From Palsa-504 sp963753225 (GTDB lineage Bacteria; Actinomycetota; Actinomycetes; Streptosporangiales; Streptosporangiaceae): a stretch of 64,000 bases of DNA. Each line of letters begins with the position of its first letter. Positions within the stretch are counted from its first letter, which is position 1. Positions 7,694-15,815 of this stretch are shown in pieces. The stretch spans positions 62,001 through 126,000 of the forward strand of contig CAVWBQ010000010.1 of NCBI GenBank assembly GCA_963753225.1, in the 5' to 3' direction. Position numbers and translations under genes: made by a program. Under the pieces are notes generated by a model that was given only the letters and a program-made list of their open reading frames with translations, was not told the DNA's origin and did not search any database.

Positions 7694-8029
7694 ATCGCTA
7701 AGGCCACAGGCGGTTACATTCAGCAGCTCCCCAGCGGATCGTTCCGCGCAAGTGTCTACGCCGGGACTGATCCGCTGACGGGTCGGCAGATCCGCCTGCG
7801 GAAGACCTGTAAGACCGAACGGGCCGCGCAGATCGAGCTCGGCAAGCTGCTCGAGCAGGCCTCGGCGGGGCGCCAGCCTGAGACGGACGTCACCGTGGCG
7901 CAGCTGATGGATCGGTACGCCGAGGTCGCCGACTGGGACCTGTCGACCCGGAAGGCGAACGAGGTCTACATCCGGCGGGTGATCAAGCCCGCTCTCGGGC
8001 ACCTGCAGGTCCGGAAGATCCGAGGGTGA
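7694..8029 (+). pseudogene. truncated tyrosine integrase (stub 1)
   Basis: The frame encodes the start of an actinophage/ICE integrase: AKATGGYIQQLPSGSFRASV, an AP2-like arm-binding beta region with RKTCKTERAAQIELGKLLEQ, then the first core-binding helices (VTVAQLMDRYAEVADWDLST) and a stop at about residue 112. Intact relatives have about 380-400 residues, so the catalytic half with R-H-R-Y is gone. By alignment with the second stub at 14798 the original start codon position reads ATC here instead of ATG. It begins 80 bp after tRNA-Lys in the same direction, the position expected for an integrase of an element inserted at that tRNA. Confidence 0.82.
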
Positions 8030-8809
8030 ACAGTGCGGCACGAGACGCAGCAGTGCCAGCATTAAATCTGGCGTGGCGTTGGCCACCCGTTTACAAGTAG
8101 TACGACCTCTTGCATCTTGCATTGAGCACGCTAGCTGCACGGATGGCACCGGTCATCGCATTGACGGCACCAGCTGGCCCGGAGCTAGCGCCGCCGCTCA
8201 GCCTTGGGAGGCCCGCGCGGCGCGCGCCGGGCCGTAGTAGCCGCGAGACTCCACCAGATCATCGGTACGCTCATCCGCCGACCGATCCTTCCCGGCCGGT
8301 TTCCCGATCGCGGCGGACAAGGCGACCGTCAATGCAGTCCGCGGTGCCGCGGACCCCGGGCTCCGCCCCGGACCCCCGGGTTGGGGGACTTAGCCCCTAT
8401 CCGCCACCCGATAGTCCTGCACGGACAGCGGCAGGTGTTCTCCATGCACCCCGTCTCCAGCGGCACGCAAGACCACAACGGCCGGTGCCCACAGCGATGT
8501 GCTTCTCAGTCTCCGCCGCCGGCGGAGGTACCGTCGATACGTGGCGAGAGGGGCGGACTGAGCCGCTCAGCGTTGTTGACTGAATTCGCAGTCATCGTGC
8601 CCAGGGCTGCTGGGTGCAGCGGCACCCTTGCAAGACGTCCTCGACGTGCTCGGCCCCGTACTTGTGTCCCGGGCTGGGACTAGCGAGGCTCACCTGCCGT
8701 GCCCGGCGGCGGTCGCCGTTCATGATCAACGCCGGCCAGGCCCAGGCGTGCGCGCAGAAGCGGACCGTCCGCTACAGGATCAACTCCCGCCAGCGAAAAG
8801 ATCCGCTAT
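8030..8809. other. 780-bp stretch without a supported gene
   Basis: No open frame here has convincing protein content. A short GC-rich segment near 8347-8400 contains overlapping palindromes of the CCCCGGGCTCCGCCCCGG type, which could fold strongly. The region lies between the integrase stub and the ECF operon and is probably what remains of the rest of the integrase and neighbouring element genes. Confidence 0.5.
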
Positions 8810-8834
8810 GGAACGTCAGCGTTTCCGGCTCGTC
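8810..8834 (+). promoter_or_regulatory. ECF-type promoter (GGAAC-N16-CGTC)
   Basis: GGAAC at 8810-8814 and CGTC at 8831-8834 are 16 bases apart, the classic -35/-10 pair used by many ECF sigma factors. It lies 36 bp before the start codon of the ECF gene, so autoregulation by that sigma factor is likely. Motif and spacing are seen directly; use by this sigma is inferred. Confidence 0.6.
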
Positions 8835-8869
8835 GTTCGTACTTGGTGGTGACAGGACGGAGGCGGTGG

Positions 8870-9415
8870 ATGGCGGAGGATCCGCGCGACGGCGAGCTGG
8901 AACGGCTCCTGGCCGAACGGGGCGGGCATCTGCTGCGGGCGGCGGTGCTTCTGACCGGCAGCAAGGAGGCGGGCGAGGATCTGGTCCAAGCCGCCTTGGA
9001 ACGGCTGCTGCGGCGCGGGTCAGCCGTGCACGGGGACCCGGAGGCGTACCTGCGGCGGATCATCTACCACCTGGCCGCCGACGGCTGGCGCCGCCGGGGC
9101 CGGTGGCGGGCCCGGCTAGCGCTGCTGCGCGGCGACGGCGAGGGGGTCGCGCCGGACCGCAGCGTGCAGGTCGAGCAGCGGGACGAACTGGTCCGGCTGC
9201 TGCTGCGGCTGCCGCCGGGACAGCGGGCCGCGATCGTGCTGCGCTACTGGGAGGACCTGAGCGACGCCGAGGCCGCCGACGTGCTGGGCTGCTCGGCCAG
9301 CACGGTCAGGTCCTCGGTCGCGCGCGGCCTGCACCGCCTGCGTGAGCTCAGCGGGGCCAGGGCGGTTGTGGCCGCCGACCAGGTCGCCGCTGATCAGAGA
9401 GGAAGGGCGCAGTGA
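8870..9415 (+). CDS. SigE-family ECF RNA polymerase sigma factor
   Basis: A 181-residue group IV sigma factor. Region 2 spans about residues 8-75 (LLRAAVLLTGSKEAGEDLVQ, then DPEAYLRRIIYHLAADGWRR) and region 4 about 95-155 (LPPGQRAAIVLRYWEDLSDA, VLGCSASTVRSSVARGLHRL). The pattern is of the SigE family abundant in actinomycetes. The ATG at 8870 is chosen because GGAGG lies 6 nt upstream (8859-8863) and region 2 begins soon after. The stop overlaps the next start by GTGA, pairing it with a membrane protein that probably acts as its anti-sigma or sensor. The gene lies inside the tRNA-Lys-bounded segment, so it is probably imported. Confidence 0.92.
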   Translation: MAEDPRDGELERLLAERGGHLLRAAVLLTGSKEAGEDLVQAALERLLRRGSAVHGDPEAYLRRIIYHLAADGWRRRGRWRARLALLRGDGEGVAPDRSVQVEQRDELVRLLLRLPPGQRAAIVLRYWEDLSDAEAADVLGCSASTVRSSVARGLHRLRELSGARAVVAADQVAADQRGRAQ

Positions 9416-10287
9416 TCAGTACGGAATTCGAGGAGCGGCTCCGGGCGGAGATGCGGCACGCCACCACCGGGGTATCGGCGCCGTCCGGCCTGGTCCGCAG
9501 GGCTCGCCGGGACCGGCGGCGGCGGATCGTGTCCCGCGCGAGCGCTGCTTCCGTGGCGGCCGCGGTGGCGGTGGCCGGGGCGGTGATCGTGAGCAACGGG
9601 ACCACAGGGGCGTCCCGTGACTCCGGGACCTACACCACCGCGTACGTGGTCAAGCACGTCGAATCGGCGCTGGACGCGGCGAACGAGATCGCCTACATGC
9701 ATGTCTCGTCCCGCGTCGCGTCACCTGTGGATATCTGGGCCTACGACCGGCCGCAGGGCCAGGCGTACCGGGCCGAATACTTTGACCTGCGCAGCGGCGA
9801 GCTCTACTGGGAGGCCGGGATGACGGCGACGCCGGCCAACTACCAGACCTATATCAACGTCTACCAATACAACAAGACGTGGTCCAAGCAGACGTACCAG
9901 GGACCTAAGCCCCGTGAGAAGGGCTGCGGTTTCTCTCTGCCGCCGACCTGGGGCACGTATCCGGAAATAGCCGCGGGACTCCACCAGGATCTGGCCTGCG
10001 GCGCCCTCAGCTCCGAGGGCATGCAGCGGGTCAACGGGGTCAACGCGCTCAAGCTCGTCTCCGTGCAGCATTCGCGGTTCGGGCTGAAAAGAACCCCGGC
10101 AACCACTGTCACGATCATATGGGTGGATCCCGCCACGTACCTGCCGGTCCGCTTGACCACCCAGCAGACCCGCCCCGAAGCCTCCGTGCCCATGCGCGTC
10201 GACTTCCGGTGGCTCCCGCCCACCCGCGCCAACCTGGCCCTGCTCACGGTGCGGATCCCGCCCGGGTACACCCAGGTCCGGTCATGA
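9412..10287 (+). CDS. anti-sigma-like single-pass membrane protein
   Basis: A 291-residue protein translationally coupled to the ECF sigma gene. Residues 1-40 are cytosolic and basic near the membrane (RRARRDRRRRIVSR), about 42-62 form one membrane helix (AASVAAAVAVAGAVIV), and the remaining 230 residues are outside the cell. The exterior part has a pattern (GVNALKLVS, then TVTIIWVDPATYLPVRL, and a final FRWLPPT) recalling lipoprotein/sigma-regulatory beta folds such as those of LolA/RseB type. There is no zinc-binding HxxxCxxC motif, so it is not a ZAS-type anti-sigma. Role as partner of the sigma factor is inferred from coupling and topology. Confidence 0.7.
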   Translation: MISTEFEERLRAEMRHATTGVSAPSGLVRRARRDRRRRIVSRASAASVAAAVAVAGAVIVSNGTTGASRDSGTYTTAYVVKHVESALDAANEIAYMHVSSRVASPVDIWAYDRPQGQAYRAEYFDLRSGELYWEAGMTATPANYQTYINVYQYNKTWSKQTYQGPKPREKGCGFSLPPTWGTYPEIAAGLHQDLACGALSSEGMQRVNGVNALKLVSVQHSRFGLKRTPATTVTIIWVDPATYLPVRLTTQQTRPEASVPMRVDFRWLPPTRANLALLTVRIPPGYTQVRS

Positions 10288-10484
10288 AACATCCGCAGAA
10301 GCAGCCAGCCTGACCTCGGCGAATACACGGAATATCCCAGCGGGGGATAGCCCCTCAATGACAGCTAGCTGCACCGATATCACGTGACATCGCACTGATA
10401 GCACTCGTTTGCGCTGGAAATTATCCGGCGACGCGGTCCACGAACCAGTCCACACCCCAAGGCCCCACCGCTGAATGGCGGAGA

Positions 10485-12212
10485 CTAGTTGGAGAAGTCC
10501 TGGGTGAGCCAGACAGTGCCGGAGGCGTCGCGGTAGACGGCGATGCCGATGTGAGTGAAGGTGCTGCTGAGGATGTTCTGGCGGTGACCATCGTCGGGTG
10601 GCTTCTCGCTGAGCATGTTCTGGGTAAGGTAGACCGCCATCTGGGCGATGGCAGCGGCGTTGTCGGCCTCGGGGCCCCCTTCGCCGATGTTCTCTCCGCG
10701 GCCAGTCGAGGTCACCCCGGCGGCGGTCTCGCGGGCGCCGAGATCCGGCTCGCCTGGGCACTGGTGAGAAAGCCCGCATCCGCCGGCCATGGTCGCGTTG
10801 TGAGCCGTCGCGCTGGCATCCAGGCCGGCGGTGATGGTCAACGGGGGCAGGCCGGCGGCGGCGCGTGCGTGGTTGACCAGCGCGAGGACCTGAGCGGCGG
10901 CGGCGCCGGAGGCCGGGGTGGCCGCCTGGCGAGAGGACGCGGACACGGTGGGCGACGGCCGGATGGCGTGGTGAGGTTTCCGGATGGGCAACCGTGACCT
11001 TCGCGGTGACGGCGGCACACTGGCCGGGGCGGTGTCACGCGTGGCCGCAATCTGCGGGTCCGAGCCGGGCGAGGCGACGTGCTGTGAGTGGGTCAGCAGC
11101 CAGCCGATAGCCGCAGCCAGGATGACCAGGGCCACGGGTAGCGAAATGAACGCAGCCCTGCGCCGCTGCTGGGCGCGAGCCCGGCCGCCGCCAGCACGGC
11201 CTGAGACGATGTGCGACGGTTCGGTTCGCCTGGCCGGCGCCAGACCGGAGGGCGGCCGCAGCGGTCCGCGGCCCGAGCCCGTCGATGCCGGCACGGACGC
11301 CTGGGTCTGCGTCGGCATCTCCGTCGCGGCCGGAATCGCGTGGCTGGGGGCGGGCATATCCGCAGCCGGGACCGCGCGAGCGGGGGCGGCAGGAGCAGCC
11401 GCCGGGGTCGCACCGCCGAGGGCGCCCAGCAGCGCAGGAAGCGTCGGCCGGTCCTGCGGAGCCTTGGCCAGGCTTGCGTCTATCAGCTTGCGGAGGCGCT
11501 CGTCGGCCACCCCGGCCAGGTCCGGCGGCTCGGTACAGATGCGGAACATTACCGTGACGGCGGAGTCGTGACCGAACGGCGCCCGGCCGGTTGCGGCGAA
11601 TGCAAGCACGCTACCGAGCGCAAACACGTCGCTGGCAGGCCCAACGGCATCCCCGCGGATCTGTTCCGGCGACATGTACGTCAGCGTGCCAACCACCACG
11701 CCAGTCGAGGTCAGCCCGGTCGTCGCGCCGATGGCCCTGGCGATGCCGAAGTCGATGATCCGCGGCCCGTCCGCGGCGAGGACCACGTTGCCCGGCTTGA
11801 GGTCCCGGTGAACCAGCCCGCAGGCGTGGATCACGGCGAGCCCCTCGGCAAGACCCGCGCCGAGCGTGCACACCCTGTCCGGCGGCAGCGGTCCGCTCCT
11901 ATCAACGTCGTCTTGCAGCGATGGGCCATCGATGAACGCCGTCACCATCCACGGCGGATCGGCATGCGGATCCGCGTCTACCACTGGCGCGGTGTGGAAC
12001 CCCCCGACCCGCCGCGCCGCCTCGATCTCCCTCGCGAACCGCTCACGGAACTGCGGGGTCCCGGCGTACTCTCGGTGGATCAGCTTGACCGCGACCCGGC
12101 GGCCGCCCGGCGAGACCCCGAGGAACACCTGCCCCATGCCGCCGACCCCGAGCCTGCCGAGCAACCGGTACACGCCCACGCTGCCAGGATCCCCAGGCTG
12201 AAGTGCACCCAT
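10485..12212 (-). CDS. membrane Ser/Thr protein kinase with extracellular CAP/SCP domain
   Basis: A 575-residue chimera. Residues 14-265 form a PknB-type kinase: glycine loop GRLGVGGMGQVFLG, K43 in VAVKLI, HRDLKPGN with D137, DFG at 154-156 and the activation-segment SPEQI. A Pro/Ala-rich linker follows, then one membrane helix about 353-373 and a second disordered linker. Residues 439-575 are a CAP/SCP domain (LALVNHARAAAGLPPL, H471, E507 in GENIG, H543 in DGHRQNIL). The start giving MGALQPGDP is chosen since related kinases begin this way; in-frame starts lie 18 and 90 nt further upstream. A kinase reporting on the outside through a CAP fold is unusual, since PASTA or NHL sensors are commoner. 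All kinase motifs are intact. Confidence 0.88.
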   Translation of the reverse strand: MGALQPGDPGSVGVYRLLGRLGVGGMGQVFLGVSPGGRRVAVKLIHREYAGTPQFRERFAREIEAARRVGGFHTAPVVDADPHADPPWMVTAFIDGPSLQDDVDRSGPLPPDRVCTLGAGLAEGLAVIHACGLVHRDLKPGNVVLAADGPRIIDFGIARAIGATTGLTSTGVVVGTLTYMSPEQIRGDAVGPASDVFALGSVLAFAATGRAPFGHDSAVTVMFRICTEPPDLAGVADERLRKLIDASLAKAPQDRPTLPALLGALGGATPAAAPAAPARAVPAADMPAPSHAIPAATEMPTQTQASVPASTGSGRGPLRPPSGLAPARRTEPSHIVSGRAGGGRARAQQRRRAAFISLPVALVILAAAIGWLLTHSQHVASPGSDPQIAATRDTAPASVPPSPRRSRLPIRKPHHAIRPSPTVSASSRQAATPASGAAAAQVLALVNHARAAAGLPPLTITAGLDASATAHNATMAGGCGLSHQCPGEPDLGARETAAGVTSTGRGENIGEGGPEADNAAAIAQMAVYLTQNMLSEKPPDDGHRQNILSSTFTHIGIAVYRDASGTVWLTQDFSN

Positions 12213-12363
12213 CGGCAGAGCAATCCCCATCCCATTCCCCGCGGGAGCTAACGACCATGCCGGGGCGATCCAGATATACAGCACGACAGGCCGCATCGCC
12301 ACCGATTCGGGCAGCTTGACTAAAGAGATCGCGCAGGTCAGCTAGCGCAATGCGGCCGCCTTA

Positions 12364-13191
12364 CTAGGAGCCGAAGAAGTAAGCCTGCGCCCGCCCGTAC
12401 TGCCCGCTGAGCCGTCTGGCCCAGTCGGCGACCTGTGGGCCGGTCCGGATCGCAGCTGGGACCGCGGACCACTGTTCAGCCGTTGAGCTGGGGCGATATG
12501 AACACGTGGGCGAAGTCCTCCCGCCGGTCGGGGCCGCCATGCGCCAGGTGGCAGACCACTGCCTCCCCCAGAGGGGTAGTGGCCGGGGCCGGGTCGGCCA
12601 GACCGAGCACGGCCATGATGCCGCGCTGATCGCCTCCCTCCAAGGCAAGCCAGCTGTGAAGCACGCGTCGAACGCGTACGGCACGTCGCGGGCCGCCTTG
12701 ACCCGGATCAGGCGCCGCACCACGGCGGGGTCTTCCGCGTCCAGCCCGGCTTCTGCGCAGGTGAGCAGAGCGAGCAGCGCCCCGTGGCGCGCGGCACCAG
12801 GCCAACGACGGGGGATCGCATGGAGCACCGGCACGACCGGATCACCGTAATCGCGCAGCCAGCCGAAGTCACCGGTCCGGGGCAGCCGCACCTGGCGCTT
12901 CTCAGGTCCACGCCGCCACCCTAGCCGCGGCCGCCCGGCCAGGCATTCGGCCTCAGCCTGTCCATATAAGGTGACCAGACCAGCGGCTTCGTCCACCGCG
13001 AATACGATGAACCCGAAGTCGCCGACGTCCGCCACCCGCCGTCGTGGCACTCCGGTCGGCGCACTGAACACGGGGTCGTACGGGTCGTCGCAGATCCTGG
13101 CCGGCAGCGTCACGAGCATATCGAACGCCTGCTCCGGGAGGCCCTGCATCTGCCGGAGCTCGCCGGACTCCAGATAGGGCCGGTAGCTCAC
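12364..13191 (-). pseudogene. mosaic broken gene: RelE/ParE-like start plus frameshifted remnant
   Basis: The GTG start overlaps the stop of the DUF6247-type gene. The first 75 or so residues (VSYRPYLESGELRQMQGLPE, DPYDPVF, FGFIVFAVDEAAGLVTLYG) resemble a small RelE/ParE-fold toxin-like partner. The frame then runs into an unrelated helical protein (DFGWLRDYGDPVVPVLHAIP, ALLALLTCAEAGLDAEDP). That second part needs a frame change near 12656 to continue as WLALEGGDQRGIMAVLGLAD and HVFISPQLNG, and another near 12480 to finish as WARRLSGQYGRAQAYFFG. A deletion seems to have joined two genes and two indels broke the second. The front part might still be translated. Function is not assignable. Confidence 0.6.
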
Positions 13192-13481
13192 GCCTGGGTA
13201 CGACGGAGCCGGATGTAGTCCTCCAGCAGCATTCCGCCGCCAGCCCCGGCCAGTGCCGCCTCCTGCGCCTCGTAGAAACGGAGGCGGTTCGTAGCGATCA
13301 CCATCCCGCTCCAGAGCCGCAAGACGCGCCGCAGATTCCCCCATCCGGCTGGATCTCGCGCGCCGTCCAGGGCTTCGCGGTAGGCAGCAAGAAAGTTCGC
13401 GCGCTCCTGGCCGGGCAGTTCCCGCAGGATCCGCTGCGGGTCCAGCGGATCTTCGTAATGCTCAACGGGCTCGGCGGCCAT
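13188..13481 (-). CDS. DUF6247-type small protein, possible antitoxin-like partner
   Basis: A 97-residue protein with DPLDPQRILRELPGQERANF, LAAYREALDGARDPAGWGNL and LRLWSGMVIATNRLRFYEAQ, the pattern I recall for DUF6247 proteins of Streptosporangiales. Such genes often precede a RelE/ParE-like gene, which suggests a toxin-antitoxin role, though this is not proven for the family. Here too the next gene overlaps by GTGA and begins with a RelE-like stretch, but is broken further on. The start is the ATG at 13481, just before the conserved region. Confidence 0.65.
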   Translation of the reverse strand: MAAEPVEHYEDPLDPQRILRELPGQERANFLAAYREALDGARDPAGWGNLRRVLRLWSGMVIATNRLRFYEAQEAALAGAGGGMLLEDYIRLRRTQA

Positions 13482-13694
13482 GCGGCCATAGTACGACGAG
13501 TCGCAAGCAAACCGACGTCGCAACACCGGTTGCCGACTATTACGCTGTGTAGTTAAAATGCGCCCGAAGATGCCGAGATTCGTGGACCGGTTCGTGGACC
13601 GAGTTGGCCACGGAAACGGGTGCAATAGGCGTTTTGACGGCTTCGACCCGTGCCATCTGTGCAGCTAGAGCGATCACGACACTAGGCCGGGCTA

Positions 13695-13721
13695 CTTTTA
13701 ACCCATTGGTTCAGGGTTCGA
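13695..13721 (+). repeat. tRNA-Lys-derived direct repeat, left half of second att copy
   Basis: These 27 bases equal 7571-7597 of tRNA-Lys (anticodon loop to T loop). The match stops inside the T loop, exactly where a transposase fragment begins. The remainder of the tRNA-derived copy resumes at 14727. The stop codon of the transposase frame (13711-13713, complement) lies in this tRNA-derived sequence. Confidence 0.9.
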
Positions 13722-14726
13722 AGGTGTCGCGAACGTAATGGCTTTTATTCTCGATTCCCCAGTGGCGGCGGACACCCTGGTTCACTCCGGTAGCTGTCAT
13801 TTCGCCTGCTTTCCCGCTGGTGAGGATGAGGGCATTTTCCTTGCTGATCCGGTCGCCGGAGATATCGAAGATCTCGCGGCGGATGCAGGCTGCCTGGGCT
13901 GCATGCGGGAAATCGATGCCGTCGGCGCCGGTGAGCCAGCAGGACCATTTCTTTATTCGTCCCCGGCTGTATTCCTCCATGATGTGGTGCGGAGCTCCGG
14001 AGAGCAGCGGGAGAATCTCGTCGAATACTTGCCTCTGCAGGGCCGGCTGGTTTCCCTTGACGGTCATCAGGTAATTCCATCCGGGTCTGGCGCCGATGTA
14101 TTCTGCGGTTTCCCGCTGGGTGTGTGCCGCGTCGATGGTGACCAGGACTAATTCGCCTTCCGGTATTCCCGCGGCGTCCAGGAGCGTGCCCGCCTGGGTG
14201 ATCTCGTTGGTTCCGTCCGGCACCCTGACCTGCGCTATCGTAACCGCCTCATGGTGGAGCATCGCGGAGAACATCGTGACCTTGTCGTTCTCGTCAGTCC
14301 ATGCGCCGCGCATTACCTTCCCGTCGAGTGCGATTACCCACTCGCCTTTCCCGTCTTTCCTGGCCTGCGCGTAAAGCCATGTGCCGGTTATGATGTCCAC
14401 TTCGGCCGCGTCGATCCTGGTCAGCACGTTCCGTATTGTCGACTCGCTCGGGTGCTTGTAGCGGTGCCTGAACCAGTTCCATTCAGCACCCATCTTCTTC
14501 AGCAGGTGCTGGGGAATGTCTGCTGCGTGGCCAGCGATTTCTCGGTAATTCTTCGCGCCGGCCAGCATCGCCACCACGTAGACCGCCAGTACGAATTCCA
14601 GCGCGTGCTGTATCCCCTGCGGGCTGCGCGGGTCGGCGACCGACGCCAGCATGCCCAGCAGGCCCGAAATATCTGCGTCTGCAGTGCTCTCATTCCCGGC
14701 AGCGCAGGCATCAGGATTTGACGGGC
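13722..14726 (-). mobile_element. truncated ISAs1-family transposase fragment
   Basis: The frame encodes the core of an ISAs1-type DDE transposase: the N-terminal motif SVADPRSPQGIQHALEFVLA and MLAGAKNYREIAGH, first D in VIALDGKVMRGAW, second D in LVTIDAAHTQRETAEY, and E in RRHWGIENKSHYVRD. After VRDT the protein hits tRNA-derived sequence and stops, so the usual last 60-70 residues (through the VRTG and LRNLAI motifs) are missing, as are the first residues and both terminal inverted repeats. Sequence upstream of about 14700 in the open frame is read-through of tRNA-derived DNA. All three catalytic acids remain but the element cannot move on its own. Confidence 0.82.
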
Positions 14727-14756
14727 CCCCCTGGCGCCCCCCGACCAGGCAAAACA
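14727..14756 (+). repeat. tRNA-Lys-derived repeat, right half of second att copy
   Basis: This block matches 7598-7624 (rest of the T arm, acceptor 3' strand, CCA and the following AGGCAAAACA) except for a 3-nt insertion before the discriminator position. Joined to 13695-13721 it rebuilds the 3' half of tRNA-Lys plus flank, so the transposase fragment sits inside it. Confidence 0.85.
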
Positions 14757-14797
14757 CCATCCTGATCTTTGTCCTCGTGGACCGAATGCCGGAGGTC

Positions 14798-15117
14798 CGA
14801 GTTACCGTCATGTCATGGGTAAGGGGTCGCCCGGACACATAGAGCAACTTCCCAGCGGCTCCAGGGGCGCGGTCAACTCTGGGATTCTCGCGGCGGGCGA
14901 ATCGCTGCCTCCTGTCCAGGAGATGAGCACCCGGCAAGACGTGCGGGTCGCGACGCTACAGCACGCCCTAGCTGTCCAGGCCGAGGAAGGGCTCATCGTC
15001 GTTCGGCAGGGCCGGACCGCAGTCGTAGCCGGTGACGTCGTAGTGGACCGCCGGGTGGCCCGGGCAGCGCGGCCGGGACCATGGCGGGCAAAGGTCCATG
15101 GCCGTGACCGAGCGTAG
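14798..15117 (+). pseudogene. integrase stub 2 joined to GntR-type HTH remnant
   Basis: Bases 14798-14866 align without gaps to 7677-7745, the start of integrase stub 1, and encode GHIEQLPSGS against GYIQQLPSGS. The reading frame then passes into a GntR-like winged helix (SGILAAGESLPP, VATLQHALAVQAEEGLIVVR, QGRTAVVAG), missing the usual ELGVSRATVR part. So an integrase start has been fused by deletion to a fragment of a GntR regulator. The 100-residue product (ATG at 14815) is unlikely to work as either. Confidence 0.68.
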
Positions 15118-15438
15118 CGGGCATACGCCGCCGCAGCGGCGCCGCAACTTGCCGTGGTCCGACAGGACAGTCGAACAGGTCGTTGCACTGCCGAATTGGG
15201 CCCGTACCTGGAATCAAGAGCGGCACCGCTGGCGCGCTCCGTCGCCGGGCTCTGCGCTGGGGGCGCCCGCCCGGCACGGGCGCGCCGCGCTGGTCATCTG
15301 CTGACACTCGTAGCAGTTCATCGCCAAGATACGAAAGTAAGATCACCACCAGGATTCCCTGATAATGAAAACGGCTCAGGTCATAGCGCGAGTCGTGCGC
15401 GCGCTATGGACAGCGGTATTCTGGCGGCGGGAGGCGTG

Positions 15439-15681
15439 ATGGTTTGGATTGGTGGCCCGCGAAGGGACCCAGGAGACCGCCTGGGCCGGGGCCGCCGAGG
15501 ACTTTACCTGCACGATCCTCCCCCCGGCTATCATCCGCCTAAGCCCAGAATGTCGTTGAAGGAACAGCAGCGGAAGATGCGCCAGGACTGGGTCCTCGAG
15601 CACATTCTTGTGGTGATCTTGATACCTTCGGTGGTTGCGATTGCCGTGATCATTGTCTTGATGATCGCGGGGTATCGTTAG
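15439..15681 (+). CDS. small C-terminally anchored membrane protein
   Basis: An 80-residue product with a soluble start (GGPRRDPGDRLGRGRRGLYL), a charged stretch RMSLKEQQRKMRQDWVLEHI and one hydrophobic helix near the C-terminus (LVVILIPSVVAIAVIIVLMI). GGGAGG lies just before the ATG. A start at 15406 would add MDSGILAAGG, a piece resembling the GntR fragment at 14880, so a short duplication may underlie the region. Family unknown. Confidence 0.5.
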   Translation: MVWIGGPRRDPGDRLGRGRRGLYLHDPPPGYHPPKPRMSLKEQQRKMRQDWVLEHILVVILIPSVVAIAVIIVLMIAGYR

Positions 15682-15815
15682 CGCGAATGTCTCAGCGCGG
15701 ACTGCCAGTGCCGTACCGGCTTCGGGGCCGGTGGCCGCAGACATAGCCCGACGTGGCTGGCCTCATTCTGGCCTCACAACGGTGCTCAACGCCGCCGCTC
15801 CCTGCTGATCGTTGA

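Noticed and set aside
8110..8583. 157-codon plus-strand frame before the ECF gene
   Set aside because: No ribosome site, Pro/Arg/Ser-rich composition and no recognisable fold.
14727..14937. N-terminal extension of the transposase frame beyond 14726
   Set aside because: The extra residues come from reading tRNA-derived and integrase-derived DNA and match no transposase.
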